A stretch of 6,250 nucleotides of DNA from Planctomycetaceae bacterium (GCA_947440895.1 CANETO010000129.1:1-6250), one strand, 5' to 3'. Positions 1 through 6,146 are shown, numbered from the stretch's first letter. The notes: generated from the letters alone by a model not told the origin. Made by a program: numbers and translations.

Positions 1-1043
1 ACCCGGCTGCTGTCCGGATCGTCGCAGGCCGGGAAAAACTCGCTCCAGGAGATGACGATCCCGGCCCGGCCCTGGGTGAAGGCTGCGGCCTCTCCATCCC
101 AGTCCCATTCGCGCACATCTGGGCTCATGTGCTTTCCCAGTTCCAGCATGTAGCGGAGTCCCTTCGCATTGCCTGCCGTGACATAGTCGGGGCGATTCTC
201 AGCGCTAAAGTGGTGGCCGCCGTGTGCCCACATCCACGCTGAGGCATCGCACTGCAGGGAGAAGTGACCGGTCTTCCACTGGCCGACAGTGCCGTGGATG
301 CCCTGGCCGCGTTTGGACTCGTCGATCGCCCGGACCGTCTCGAGATACTGGCCCATCGTCTTCGGCACCGCCAGCCTGAGTTCATCGAGGATGTCTTTGC
401 GGTACATCATGATGAAGATCGGGATATCGAACGGCACTCCGATGATCCGGCCATCGTGACTGGCGGTTGCCTCCACCAGCTGCGGGAGGAAGTCGCCGAA
501 GTCGTAGCCGGGATAGGCCAACTCCTTGCGGTCGAGCAGTTCCTCGACCCCGATGCTCTCGTTGGCGAAGCGGGCCAGCCAGGCCTGATCCCAATAGAAG
601 ATGTCGTGGTGCCCCTTGGTGCCGTCGGCCCCCGCGATCGTGTCCTGGACGGTTTTCGCCAGCACCTGGTCGAGCGGCACCATCGGCCAGTCAACCTCGA
701 TGCCGGTCAGCGGCGTGAACTCCTCGCGGATCATCCTGCCGATCGACAGACCCGGCGGCGTGTTCTCCGAGACGACCTTGATCCTGGTTCCCTTGAACCG
801 CTTTCCTGCGTCGACGAGGAACTGTCGCTGCTCGGCCGTCATGCCGCTTTCGGCGATCGCTGGCTCGGCGGCATGGAGCTGCGATCGGGCCTGGGAGTGG
901 CCCGCGAGATATCGCGCCGAGGCGAAGCCGAAGCCTGCACTGGCGGCGGCACGCAGAAACTGCCGGCGGCCAATACCGCCCAGCCGCAGCTTCTCGGCCA
1001 TGGCCGCCACGAAGAGTCGCTGCTGGCGATCAAGATCGTTCAT
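1..1043 (-). CDS. ABC transporter substrate-binding protein, family 1 type, Tat-exported (3' part missing)
   Basis: This is the N-terminal 347 codons of an extracytoplasmic solute-binding protein; the C-terminus lies beyond the left edge. It should capture a small solute, most likely a sugar, in the periplasm and hand it to an ABC importer. The ATG at 1043 is preceded by GAGGGAG with 7-nt spacing. A twin-arginine signal follows a 25-residue cytoplasmic leader: GRRQFLRAAASAGFGFASA at residues 25-43, so export is probably by Tat. The body starts near residue 68. Family-type segments include IKVVSENTPPG (88-98), the lobe stretch DGRIIGVPFDIPIFIMMYRKDIL (197-219), VPKTMGQYLETV (226-237), and AFTQGRAGIVISWSEFF (321-337), which is the usual 'aF.qGkaam...W' ligand-side motif. 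The family usually has about 420-500 residues, so roughly 80-150 are missing. It is divergent from the export cassette next door, so co-function is not implied. The ligand cannot be named. Confidence 0.92.
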   Translation of the reverse strand, partial: MNDLDRQQRLFVAAMAEKLRLGGIGRRQFLRAAASAGFGFASARYLAGHSQARSQLHAAEPAIAESGMTAEQRQFLVDAGKRFKGTRIKVVSENTPPGLSIGRMIREEFTPLTGIEVDWPMVPLDQVLAKTVQDTIAGADGTKGHHDIFYWDQAWLARFANESIGVEELLDRKELAYPGYDFGDFLPQLVEATASHDGRIIGVPFDIPIFIMMYRKDILDELRLAVPKTMGQYLETVRAIDESKRGQGIHGTVGQWKTGHFSLQCDASAWMWAHGGHHFSAENRPDYVTAGNAKGLRYMLELGKHMSPDVREWDWDGEAAAFTQGRAGIVISWSEFFPACDDPDSSR

Positions 1044-1050
1044 CTGTTCG

Positions 1051-1057
1051 CTCCCTC
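1051..1057 (-). promoter_or_regulatory. Ribosome-binding site of the solute-binding protein gene
   Basis: On the minus strand the sequence reads GAGGGAG, 7 nt before the ATG at 1043. It fixes the start of the solute-binding protein gene. It also contrasts with the absence of any Shine-Dalgarno sequence before the plus-strand permease and membrane-fusion genes. Confidence 0.65.
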
Positions 1058-1081
1058 TGTTGTGTGCTCTCGACAGGTCGA

Positions 1082-1110
1082 AGCATGGGTTCTGGCCCCG
1101 GACGCGTCAA
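1082..1110 (-). promoter_or_regulatory. Candidate sigma70-type promoter for the solute-binding protein gene
   Basis: The minus strand carries TTGACG (5 of 6 to the -35 consensus, plus-strand positions 1105-1110). After a 17-bp spacer comes CATGCT (3 of 6 to the -10 consensus, 1082-1087). Transcription would begin around 1075, giving a leader of about 32 nt that includes the GAGGGAG ribosome-binding site. The -10 is weak, so this is only a candidate. Confidence 0.3.
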
Positions 1111-1157
1111 CTTACCGGGCAGAGGAGCAGAGAAGAGCTGCGTCCCCTTTATCTCGC

Positions 1158-1163
1158 TACAAT
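1158..1163 (+). promoter_or_regulatory. Candidate -10 element (TACAAT) placed for a leaderless permease mRNA
   Basis: TACAAT matches the -10 consensus at 5 of 6 positions and ends 6 nt before the permease ATG at 1170. Transcription normally starts about 7 nt after a -10 hexamer, so the first transcribed base would be the A of the ATG or next to it. No Shine-Dalgarno sequence precedes this ATG; the bases just before it are CCTCC, which is anti-Shine-Dalgarno-like. No convincing -35 box is visible. Confidence 0.4.
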
Positions 1164-1169
1164 TCCTCC

Positions 1170-2306
1170 ATGCTCTGGGTTGCCTGGAAAATGCTGATCG
1201 GAAACCGGGTGAAATACCTCGGCATCGTGTTCGGCGTGATGTTCGCCGCGCTGCTCATCGCGCAGCAGTCGTCGATCTTCTGCGGCCTGATGTCGCTCAC
1301 TGTCAGCCAGATCCGCGACGTCGAGGGGCCGGGCATCTGGGTGATGGACAAGAACGTCCAGTTCGTCGACGACATCAAGCCGCTTGCCGACACCTGCCTG
1401 TTTCGCGTGAAAGGCGTGCCGGGCGTCGAGTGGGCGGTGCGGTTCTACAAGGGGCTCGCCCGGGCGCGGATGGAGGAGGGGGATTATCACCAGATGATTC
1501 TCTTGGGCATGGACGACGCCACGCTCGTTGGGGCGCCTGAGGGAGTGTTCATGGGATCGATCGCCGATCTCCGCAAGCCCGATGCCGTGATCATGGACGA
1601 CGCCGGCTACCAACTGATCTGGCCAGGCGAGCCCTTCCGGTTGGGCCGCGTGTTCGAGATGAACGACCGCCGCGCCGTGCTCGTCGGCCTCACCAAGGCG
1701 CTCCGCACGTTCCAGAGCTTTCCGATCATCTACACGCGATACAGCCAGGCAGTGCTCTTTGCACCGCCGGAGCGGAAGGTGCTCTCCTTCGTGCTGGCAC
1801 AGCCGCAGCCGGGCATGGATCCGCAGGAGGTCTGCCGGCGGATCGAGGAGCAGACCGGCCTCCAGGCACTCACCCGCAATCAGTTCATGTGGAAGACGAT
1901 CCGCCATTTCCTGATGAAGACCGGCATTCCGGTCAATTTCGCGATCACCGTATTCCTCGGGTTTCTCGTCGGCACGGCGATCGCAGGGCAGACCTTTTAT
2001 CTCTTCACGGTGGAGAACATCCGCCAATTCGGCGCGCTCAAGGCGATGGGCACAAGCAACTGGACGATCCTGCTGATGGTGCTTTTCCAGGCAGTGCAGG
2101 TGGGCTTGGTCGGCTATGGGATCGGCGTCGGGCTGGCAGCGCTCTTCGGCTGGGGCAGCCGCGGCTTCACCAAGCTCGCCTTCTTCATGCCCTGGCAGGT
2201 GCTGGCCATCACGGCCGTGGCGGTGTTTTTCATCGTGCTCTTGGCGAGCCTACTGTCGATCCGCAAGGTGCTCGTGGTCGACCCGGCGATCGTGTTCCGC
2301 GGATGA
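1170..2306 (+). CDS. FtsX/MacB-type ABC transporter permease (DevC-like)
   Basis: The product (378 residues) is the inner-membrane permease of an export ABC system. It shows the four-helix FtsX/MacB topology. TM1 is near residues 16-36 (IVFGVMFAALLIA), followed by an extracytoplasmic domain of about 215 residues. TM2 is at about 254-278, TM3 at about 299-325 and TM4 at about 341-362. Between TM2 and TM3 lies the cytoplasmic coupling segment TVENIRQFGALKAMGTSNW (279-297), the FtsX-family contact with the ATPase. The C-terminus VVDPAIVFRG is also typical, and the length fits single-FtsX-domain permeases of the DevC type. The open frame continues upstream to 264, but that stretch is antisense to the solute-binding protein gene. 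The first residue of the family-like N-terminus is the ATG at 1170. The start has no Shine-Dalgarno sequence and may be leaderless. The stop overlaps the ATPase start (ATGA), implying translational coupling. The substrate is unknown. Confidence 0.93.
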   Translation: MLWVAWKMLIGNRVKYLGIVFGVMFAALLIAQQSSIFCGLMSLTVSQIRDVEGPGIWVMDKNVQFVDDIKPLADTCLFRVKGVPGVEWAVRFYKGLARARMEEGDYHQMILLGMDDATLVGAPEGVFMGSIADLRKPDAVIMDDAGYQLIWPGEPFRLGRVFEMNDRRAVLVGLTKALRTFQSFPIIYTRYSQAVLFAPPERKVLSFVLAQPQPGMDPQEVCRRIEEQTGLQALTRNQFMWKTIRHFLMKTGIPVNFAITVFLGFLVGTAIAGQTFYLFTVENIRQFGALKAMGTSNWTILLMVLFQAVQVGLVGYGIGVGLAALFGWGSRGFTKLAFFMPWQVLAITAVAVFFIVLLASLLSIRKVLVVDPAIVFRG

Positions 2307-3070
2307 ACGCAAGAGAATCAAGACCCATGGCCGCGACCGACCTACCCTCTCCGCAGCCCCGCGATGCCCTGACTACCGCCGATGCGGCGGTGCACGTCCG
2401 CGGCGTCACCAAGGAATTTGGCACCGGCGGTTCGCTGACCCGGGCCCTGCGGGGCGTCGACCTGGATGTGCCCTATGGCGAACTGCTGATCCTTGCCGGC
2501 CCCAGCGGCTGCGGAAAGACGACGCTCGTCTCAATCGTGGCGGGCACGCTCGAGCCGTCGGCTGGAGAGGTGATGGTGCTGGGTAAAGACCTCGTGGCGA
2601 TGAGCAACGGCCGCAAGGTGAAATTCCGCCGCGAGAATGTCGGCTTCGTCTTCCAGTCGTACAACCTGCTGCCGTCACTGACGGCCGCGGAGAATGCCGC
2701 CGTGCCGCTGTTGATCGCCGGCTGGCACCGGTCGCGGGCGGTGGAGGCGGCAAGCGAGGTGCTCGACAAACTCGGGCTCGGCGACCGTCTGGCCAACCTG
2801 CCGAGCGTACTCTCCGGTGGCCAGCAGCAGCGAGTGGCGATCGCCCGGGCGATCGTGCACGAGCCAAGGCTACTCGTCTGCGACGAGCCGACGAGCGCCC
2901 TCGACGCGGAGAACGGCCGAATCACGATGGAACTGATCTCAAAGATCGCCGTGCAGCCCGACCGGGCGGTGATCGTGGTCACGCACGACTCGCGGGTCTA
3001 TTCGTTCGCCGACCGGATCGCGAACATGGAGGACGGCCGGATCGAGTCGGTCCAAGCGGGGCCGAACTAG
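2303..3070 (+). CDS. ABC transporter ATP-binding protein, LolD/MacB/DevA type
   Basis: This 255-residue cytoplasmic ATPase would dimerise and power the permease encoded just upstream. All nucleotide-binding motifs are intact: Walker A GPSGCGKTT (66-74), Q-loop FVFQSYNLLPSLTAAEN with Q118, signature LSGGQQQR (170-177), Walker B RLLVCDEPTSALD with D194 and E195, and H-loop VVTHDS with H228. 'FQSYNLLPSLTAAEN' and 'THDSRVYSFADRI' are typical of the LolD/MacB/DevA branch, which works with FtsX-like permeases, rather than of sugar or amino-acid importers. The ATG at 2303 overlaps the permease stop as ATGA. A second in-frame ATG at 2327 would drop eight residues and cannot be excluded, because neither start has a clear ribosome-binding site. 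About 30 N-terminal residues precede the conserved domain and are probably disordered. No T-rich terminator follows the stop. Confidence 0.96.
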   Translation: MNARESRPMAATDLPSPQPRDALTTADAAVHVRGVTKEFGTGGSLTRALRGVDLDVPYGELLILAGPSGCGKTTLVSIVAGTLEPSAGEVMVLGKDLVAMSNGRKVKFRRENVGFVFQSYNLLPSLTAAENAAVPLLIAGWHRSRAVEAASEVLDKLGLGDRLANLPSVLSGGQQQRVAIARAIVHEPRLLVCDEPTSALDAENGRITMELISKIAVQPDRAVIVVTHDSRVYSFADRIANMEDGRIESVQAGPN

Positions 3071-3100
3071 GGCGTGGTTTGTCCGCGTTCGGCGTAGGTC

Positions 3101-3231
3101 GGGGCTGCCCATGCCCCGTCGCCGGACGTTCGCTTCGGCCATCCTGGCCTGCGCTCACTCGATGCTGACTGCGCTCCGGCATCCTGCCTGCGCTGGTCAG
3201 CAACGCCGGCTCTCGGGACATGGGCAGCCCC
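3101..3231. repeat. MITE-like / extragenic palindromic element, 131 bp
   Basis: The gap between the ATPase and membrane-fusion genes is bounded by near-perfect inverted repeats. GGGGCTGCCCATGCCCC (3101-3117) pairs with GGGACATGGGCAGCCCC (3215-3231), 16 of 17 positions. Inside these, GCCGGACGTTCGCT (3121-3134) pairs with AGCAACGCCGGC (3199-3210), allowing two single-base bulges. TGCTGAC (3163-3169) pairs with GTCAGCA (3196-3202). There are also direct repeats: ATCCTGGCCTGCGCT (3141-3155) recurs with one base deleted at 3181-3194, and TGCGCT occurs at 3150, 3170 and 3189, about 20 bp apart. No coding capacity is seen. It resembles a non-autonomous miniature element or REP/BIME-like repeat. No long target-site duplication is evident; at most a TC flanks both sides. 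Confidence 0.6.
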
Positions 3232-3302
3232 TCGCGGCTTCCATGGTCGAGCGGGCTGCGGGCCAAGGAATGCCCGAATGGACCCGTTGGAGATACGTTT
3301 TG

Positions 3303-3308
3303 TACATT
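3303..3308 (+). promoter_or_regulatory. Candidate -10 element (TACATT) placed for a leaderless membrane-fusion mRNA
   Basis: TACATT matches the -10 consensus at 4 of 6 positions. It lies exactly 6 nt before the ATG at 3315, the same spacing as the TACAAT before the permease ATG. The local stretch ATACGTTTTGTACATTAG is AT-rich against a GC-rich background. No Shine-Dalgarno sequence precedes the ATG, and no good -35 box at 16-18 bp spacing is seen. It would allow the membrane-fusion gene to be transcribed separately from the permease-ATPase pair. Confidence 0.35.
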
Positions 3309-3314
3309 AGATCC

Positions 3315-4472
3315 ATGGCTTCCGGTCCCACCGTCACATCCGCCGATCCCACTGCCGCTCCGCCGATGCCGCGGCCCCGCATGGAACGACGCCGCACGTT
3401 TGCCGACTTCCTCACGCAATACCTGCTGCCGCTCGTGGCCATGGCCATGCTCGGCTTCGCCCTCTGGTATGTGGCCAAGACTCGGCCGGTCACCCGCAAC
3501 CCGCCGCCACCGATCATGCCGGCCCGCAGCCCCTATGCAGACACGCTCGCGGCGGCCGGCATCGTCGAGGCCCAGACGGAGAACATCTCTGTGGGTTCCG
3601 CCACGCCAGGCGTCGTGGTGCAGGTGTTCGTGAAGGTTGGCGATGAGGTGAAGGCGGGCCAGCCGCTCTTCCGGCTCGACGACCGGCAACTGCAGGGCGA
3701 ACTGGCGGTGAAGCGGGCGATGGTCTCGCAGGCGAAGAGCGAACTGATCCGGCTCGAGGCCGAGCCCAGGAAGGAGAAGATTCCGGTCATCGTGGCCCAG
3801 GTCAACGAGGCCAGGGCAGCAGTGATCCGGGAGACCGACGTGCTCAAACGCACCGAGGATATGTTTGCCCGCAAGGTCACCACCGAGCAGGAGCTGATCG
3901 CGCGGCGCGAGGCACTGGCAGGTGCCCAGGCGGAACTCGATAAGTCGCAGGCCGACCTCGATCTGCTCAAGGCCGGTTCATGGCAGTATGACCGCGATGT
4001 GGCCCGCGAGGCCATCTCCAAGGCCGAGGCGGACGTTGCCAAGGCCGAGATCGAACTCGATCGGTTGGTCGTGCGGGCGCTCGTGGCAGGAGAGGTGCTG
4101 CAGGTGAAGGTGCGACCGGGAGAATACGTCGGCACGCCGCCGAACCAGCCTCTGATCATCCTCGGCAACATCGAGACGCTGCACGTGCGAGTCGACATTG
4201 ACGAGTACGACATCCCACGGTTCCGCAGCGATGTGCCCGCCACGGCGGTGCCGCGCGGCAATCTGCAGGTGCGGTATCCGCTGAAGTTTGTCCGCGTGGA
4301 GCCTTTCGTCATCCCGAAGAAGTCGCTCACCGGCGACAACACCGAGCGGGTTGATACGCGGGTGCTGCAGGTGATCTATGAGTTTGACCCCGCCGGCCTG
4401 CCGCTTCTCTTCGTCGGTCAGCAGGTGGAGGTCTTTATCGAGGCGATGGCACCGCCTGTGCCTGCAGGCTGA
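3315..4472 (+). CDS. HlyD-family periplasmic adaptor (membrane-fusion protein), DevB/MacA-like
   Basis: This 385-residue adaptor would link the inner-membrane permease to an outer-membrane channel. It has a proline-rich cytoplasmic N-terminus, then a single membrane anchor at about residues 35-53 (YLLPLVAMAMLGFALWYVA). The first biotinyl-lipoyl half follows (GIVEAQTENISVGSATPGVV, then VFVKVGDEVKAGQPLFRLDD, about 82-123). A long alpha-helical hairpin rich in Ala, Glu, Lys and Arg spans about 124-250. The second lipoyl half is RALVAGEVLQVKVRPGEYV (254-272), and a beta-barrel region DIDEYDIPRF...VGQQVEVFI completes it. The open frame reaches back to 3111, but those codons lie in the palindromic repeat and do not look like this family. 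The ATG at 3315 is therefore chosen. A 244-bp gap separates it from the ATPase. With the two upstream genes it completes a tripartite exporter, in the order permease-ATPase-adaptor. No outer-membrane partner follows. Confidence 0.94.
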   Translation: MASGPTVTSADPTAAPPMPRPRMERRRTFADFLTQYLLPLVAMAMLGFALWYVAKTRPVTRNPPPPIMPARSPYADTLAAAGIVEAQTENISVGSATPGVVVQVFVKVGDEVKAGQPLFRLDDRQLQGELAVKRAMVSQAKSELIRLEAEPRKEKIPVIVAQVNEARAAVIRETDVLKRTEDMFARKVTTEQELIARREALAGAQAELDKSQADLDLLKAGSWQYDRDVAREAISKAEADVAKAEIELDRLVVRALVAGEVLQVKVRPGEYVGTPPNQPLIILGNIETLHVRVDIDEYDIPRFRSDVPATAVPRGNLQVRYPLKFVRVEPFVIPKKSLTGDNTERVDTRVLQVIYEFDPAGLPLLFVGQQVEVFIEAMAPPVPAG

Positions 4473-4572
4473 GTGGGACGGCGACCAGGAAAGCCGGGGG
4501 GGATGGATGAGACCGGGGATCGCGATTTCCTTGCAGGAACGGTGGCAAACCTGCCTTGCTCCACGGTCGACT

Positions 4573-4591
4573 GGGTGGGACATTCCCGCCC
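4573..4591 (+). other. Short hairpin just before the PAP2-family gene start
   Basis: GGGTGGG (4573-4579) can pair with CCCGCCC (4585-4591) around a 5-nt ACATT loop, with one G-U pair in RNA. It ends 6 nt before the ATG at 4598, where a ribosome-binding site would normally lie. No Shine-Dalgarno sequence is seen. No T-tract follows, so it is not a classical terminator for the adaptor gene. It could modulate translation or be incidental GC-rich sequence. Confidence 0.35.
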
Positions 4592-4597
4592 CCGACT

Positions 4598-6034
4598 ATG
4601 GTAAAAAACCGGCCCCGCACCACTGCCGTTACGAACTGTCGGATCGCGGTGCGCGCGGGCCTGGCGGCGGTCGTGCTGCTCGTGCAGGTCACCCCGGCCA
4701 CGGCCGTCGAGTTTGAATTGGTCGACAGCGTGGCGCCCGGCTACGACGCAGGCGTCGGGGCCGCGGATGACGCTCCGCAGGGGAGCCGGCGAACAGGGGG
4801 CATGTTTCTTCCCAGTGACAATGGCACACGGCTTTGGCGGCAGACTCTGGACACGGTGTCAGCCGACTGGCCGATCGTGCGCACGGTGGAACCTGACTTT
4901 CGATCCGTGCCTCCGCGAGAGGGCGTGATCGAGTCGGCATGGCTCGAGCCACCGGAATCGGCGCCCACCGTGCGTGGCCTGCCAACGTCCTCAAAGGCCT
5001 GGCCGCCACGGCGACAGCGGGTCGTCGTCCGCGTGGTGCCAGCCGCCAACGGCGCCTGGATCGACGCGATCGTGGAGACACAATCGATCGCCGACGCCTA
5101 CGCCACGTCCGAGCCCGGCGGTGTGGAATTGACCGGTGGCTGGCCCACCGTAGGTTCCGGCGGGGACCGCACCAACATCACCACCACGCTGGCCGCCCGC
5201 ATGGCCACCGCCCCCGGTGGTGTGGCTGACCCTGTCTATTCGCTGCCGGCGCTCGAGGAAGACGGCATCGGCGGCGGGCCGGCGGAGCCGCCCTGGGCAC
5301 ACAGCCAGCATCCGCGCCTCGCCCGCGCCGGCTACAAGGTGCTGGAGGATTACCGCAATTTCTACTCCTGCGAGAGCCTCACCTGCATCACGGCGGCCTT
5401 CGGTGCCGGTGCCCTGATGGCCAACACCGGCTTCGACACGACCATGCAGAACGCCTGGCAACAGGGGGTGCGGCCCAACGATGTCGGCACCTTCTTCTCC
5501 GATTGTAAGGTGCTGGGCGAAGGGAAATATGCCCTACCGATCTTCGGGGCGGCGGCCCTGACGGGGGTGGTGCTTGAAGGCCAGCCAGCCGGCGACATCG
5601 TCGGCGAGTGGGGCTCGCGGTCGCTCCGCATCTTCGTGGTTGGCGCGCCGCCGCTCTACGTGCTCCAGATGGCCACGGGCGCCTCCCGGCCAGCGGACGA
5701 CAGTTCCGCCGGCAGCAAGTGGCATTTTTGGAACGACAACAATGGCGTCAGCGGCCATGCCTTCGTGGGGGCGGTTCCCTTCCTGGCTGCGGCCGAGATG
5801 GTGGAAAACCCGTTGGCCAAGGGCACGCTCTACGTCTGCTCCACGTTTGTCGGCTTCTCGCGGATGACCGACAATGCCCACTATCCGTCGCAGATCTTCC
5901 TCGGCTGGTATCTGGCCTGGGCGAGTTCGATGGCCGTCAACCGGACGGAGACGCACTTTGCCGGGATGGAGGTGCGGGTGGTGCCCCTGCCGATGGCCGA
6001 CCTCGGTGGCATGGCCGTCGAGACGAAGTGGTAA
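4598..6034 (+). CDS. PAP2-superfamily phosphatase-like protein with an N-terminal domain of unknown function
   Basis: The 478-residue product begins with a signal peptide: basic N-terminus, hydrophobic AGLAAVVLLVQVTPATA (20-36), likely cleavage before VEF. Residues about 75-165 form a mixed region (LWRQTLDTVSADWPIVRT, then GVIESAWLEPP, RRQRVVVRVVPAANGAWIDAIVETQ) whose helix-then-strands pattern I do not recognise with certainty. Residues about 245-448 are PAP2-like with several hydrophobic helices. Motif 1 is GASRP (R364, P365), with Q357 where the usual K of KX6RP stands. Motif 2 is VSGHAF (H387). Motif 3 is SRMTDNAHYPSQ (R422, nucleophile-position H428), with Q432 in place of the usual Asp. 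PAP2 enzymes remove phosphate from lipid phosphates or related substrates outside the cytoplasmic membrane; activity here is inferred. The ATG at 4598 gives a good signal peptide. TTG 4556 and GTG 4649 are less likely starts. It lies 125 bp after the adaptor gene, so shared transcription is possible but not shown. Confidence 0.85.
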   Translation: MVKNRPRTTAVTNCRIAVRAGLAAVVLLVQVTPATAVEFELVDSVAPGYDAGVGAADDAPQGSRRTGGMFLPSDNGTRLWRQTLDTVSADWPIVRTVEPDFRSVPPREGVIESAWLEPPESAPTVRGLPTSSKAWPPRRQRVVVRVVPAANGAWIDAIVETQSIADAYATSEPGGVELTGGWPTVGSGGDRTNITTTLAARMATAPGGVADPVYSLPALEEDGIGGGPAEPPWAHSQHPRLARAGYKVLEDYRNFYSCESLTCITAAFGAGALMANTGFDTTMQNAWQQGVRPNDVGTFFSDCKVLGEGKYALPIFGAAALTGVVLEGQPAGDIVGEWGSRSLRIFVVGAPPLYVLQMATGASRPADDSSAGSKWHFWNDNNGVSGHAFVGAVPFLAAAEMVENPLAKGTLYVCSTFVGFSRMTDNAHYPSQIFLGWYLAWASSMAVNRTETHFAGMEVRVVPLPMADLGGMAVETKW

Positions 6035-6065
6035 CCGCATTCGCCGCGCGGGCCCCGCGTAGCGT

Positions 6066-6120
6066 ATGATTTCGCCTCCAAGCCACCGCGTGCGCGGATG
6101 CGGCTGGGGGATCCAATCAT
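6066..6120 (+). other. Strong interrupted hairpin in the leader of the last gene
   Basis: Nested arms pair in order. ATGATT (6066-6071) pairs with AATCAT (6115-6120), and CCTCC (6075-6079) with GGGGG (6106-6110, one G-U in RNA). AGCC (6081-6084) pairs with GGCT (6102-6105), and CCGC (6086-6089) with GCGG (6094-6097) around a GTGC loop. The structure sits between the PAP2-family stop and the next ATG. It is not followed by a T-tract, so it is not a standard intrinsic terminator. It could be a structured 5' leader, a non-canonical terminator, or an operator-like palindrome. A TATGAT hexamer (6065-6070) overlaps its left arm. If that is a -10 box, the transcript would start inside the structure and the outer arm would act only as DNA. 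Confidence 0.5.
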
Positions 6121-6134
6121 TTCGTACCTACGCT

Positions 6135-6138
6135 GGAG
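6135..6138 (+). promoter_or_regulatory. Ribosome-binding site of the last gene
   Basis: GGAG lies 8 nt before the ATG at 6147 and supports that codon as a real translation start. It is one of only two clear Shine-Dalgarno sequences in the window. Confidence 0.55.
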
Positions 6139-6146
6139 CAGGTTTC

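Noticed and set aside
1149..2027. 292-codon open frame on the minus strand, antisense to the permease gene
   Set aside because: The translation is rich in His, Arg, Glu and Asp with no domain, as expected for an antisense shadow of a codon-biased GC-rich gene. The plus strand carries a clear FtsX-type permease here.
1889..2302. N-terminal extension of the ATPase frame by 138 codons
   Set aside because: This stretch overlaps the permease C-terminal membrane helices in another frame and has no ABC-domain similarity. The ATGA overlap at 2303 gives a normal start.
3150..3194. Three TGCGCT-containing units about 20 bp apart as a CRISPR-like array
   Set aside because: The repeated core is only 6-7 bp, the units lie inside a larger inverted-repeat element, and no spacer-repeat regularity or cas gene is present.
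3111..3314. N-terminal extension of the membrane-fusion protein by 68 codons
   Set aside because: These codons lie largely in the palindromic repeat. HlyD-type adaptors begin with a short cytoplasmic tail and one membrane helix, which the ATG at 3315 provides.
2979..3689. 236-codon minus-strand open frame spanning the ATPase end, the repeat and the adaptor start
   Set aside because: It is antisense to two recognisable genes, crosses the palindromic element and has no recognisable motif or ribosome-binding site.
4556..4597. TTG start 14 codons upstream for the PAP2-family gene
   Set aside because: It has no ribosome-binding site and would lengthen the signal-peptide N-region without benefit. 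The ATG at 4598 is simpler.
6047..6059. GC-only palindrome CGCGGGCCCCGCG after the PAP2-family stop as an intrinsic terminator
   Set aside because: The usable loop is very small, no T-tract follows, and such short GC palindromes are expected by chance in this base composition.
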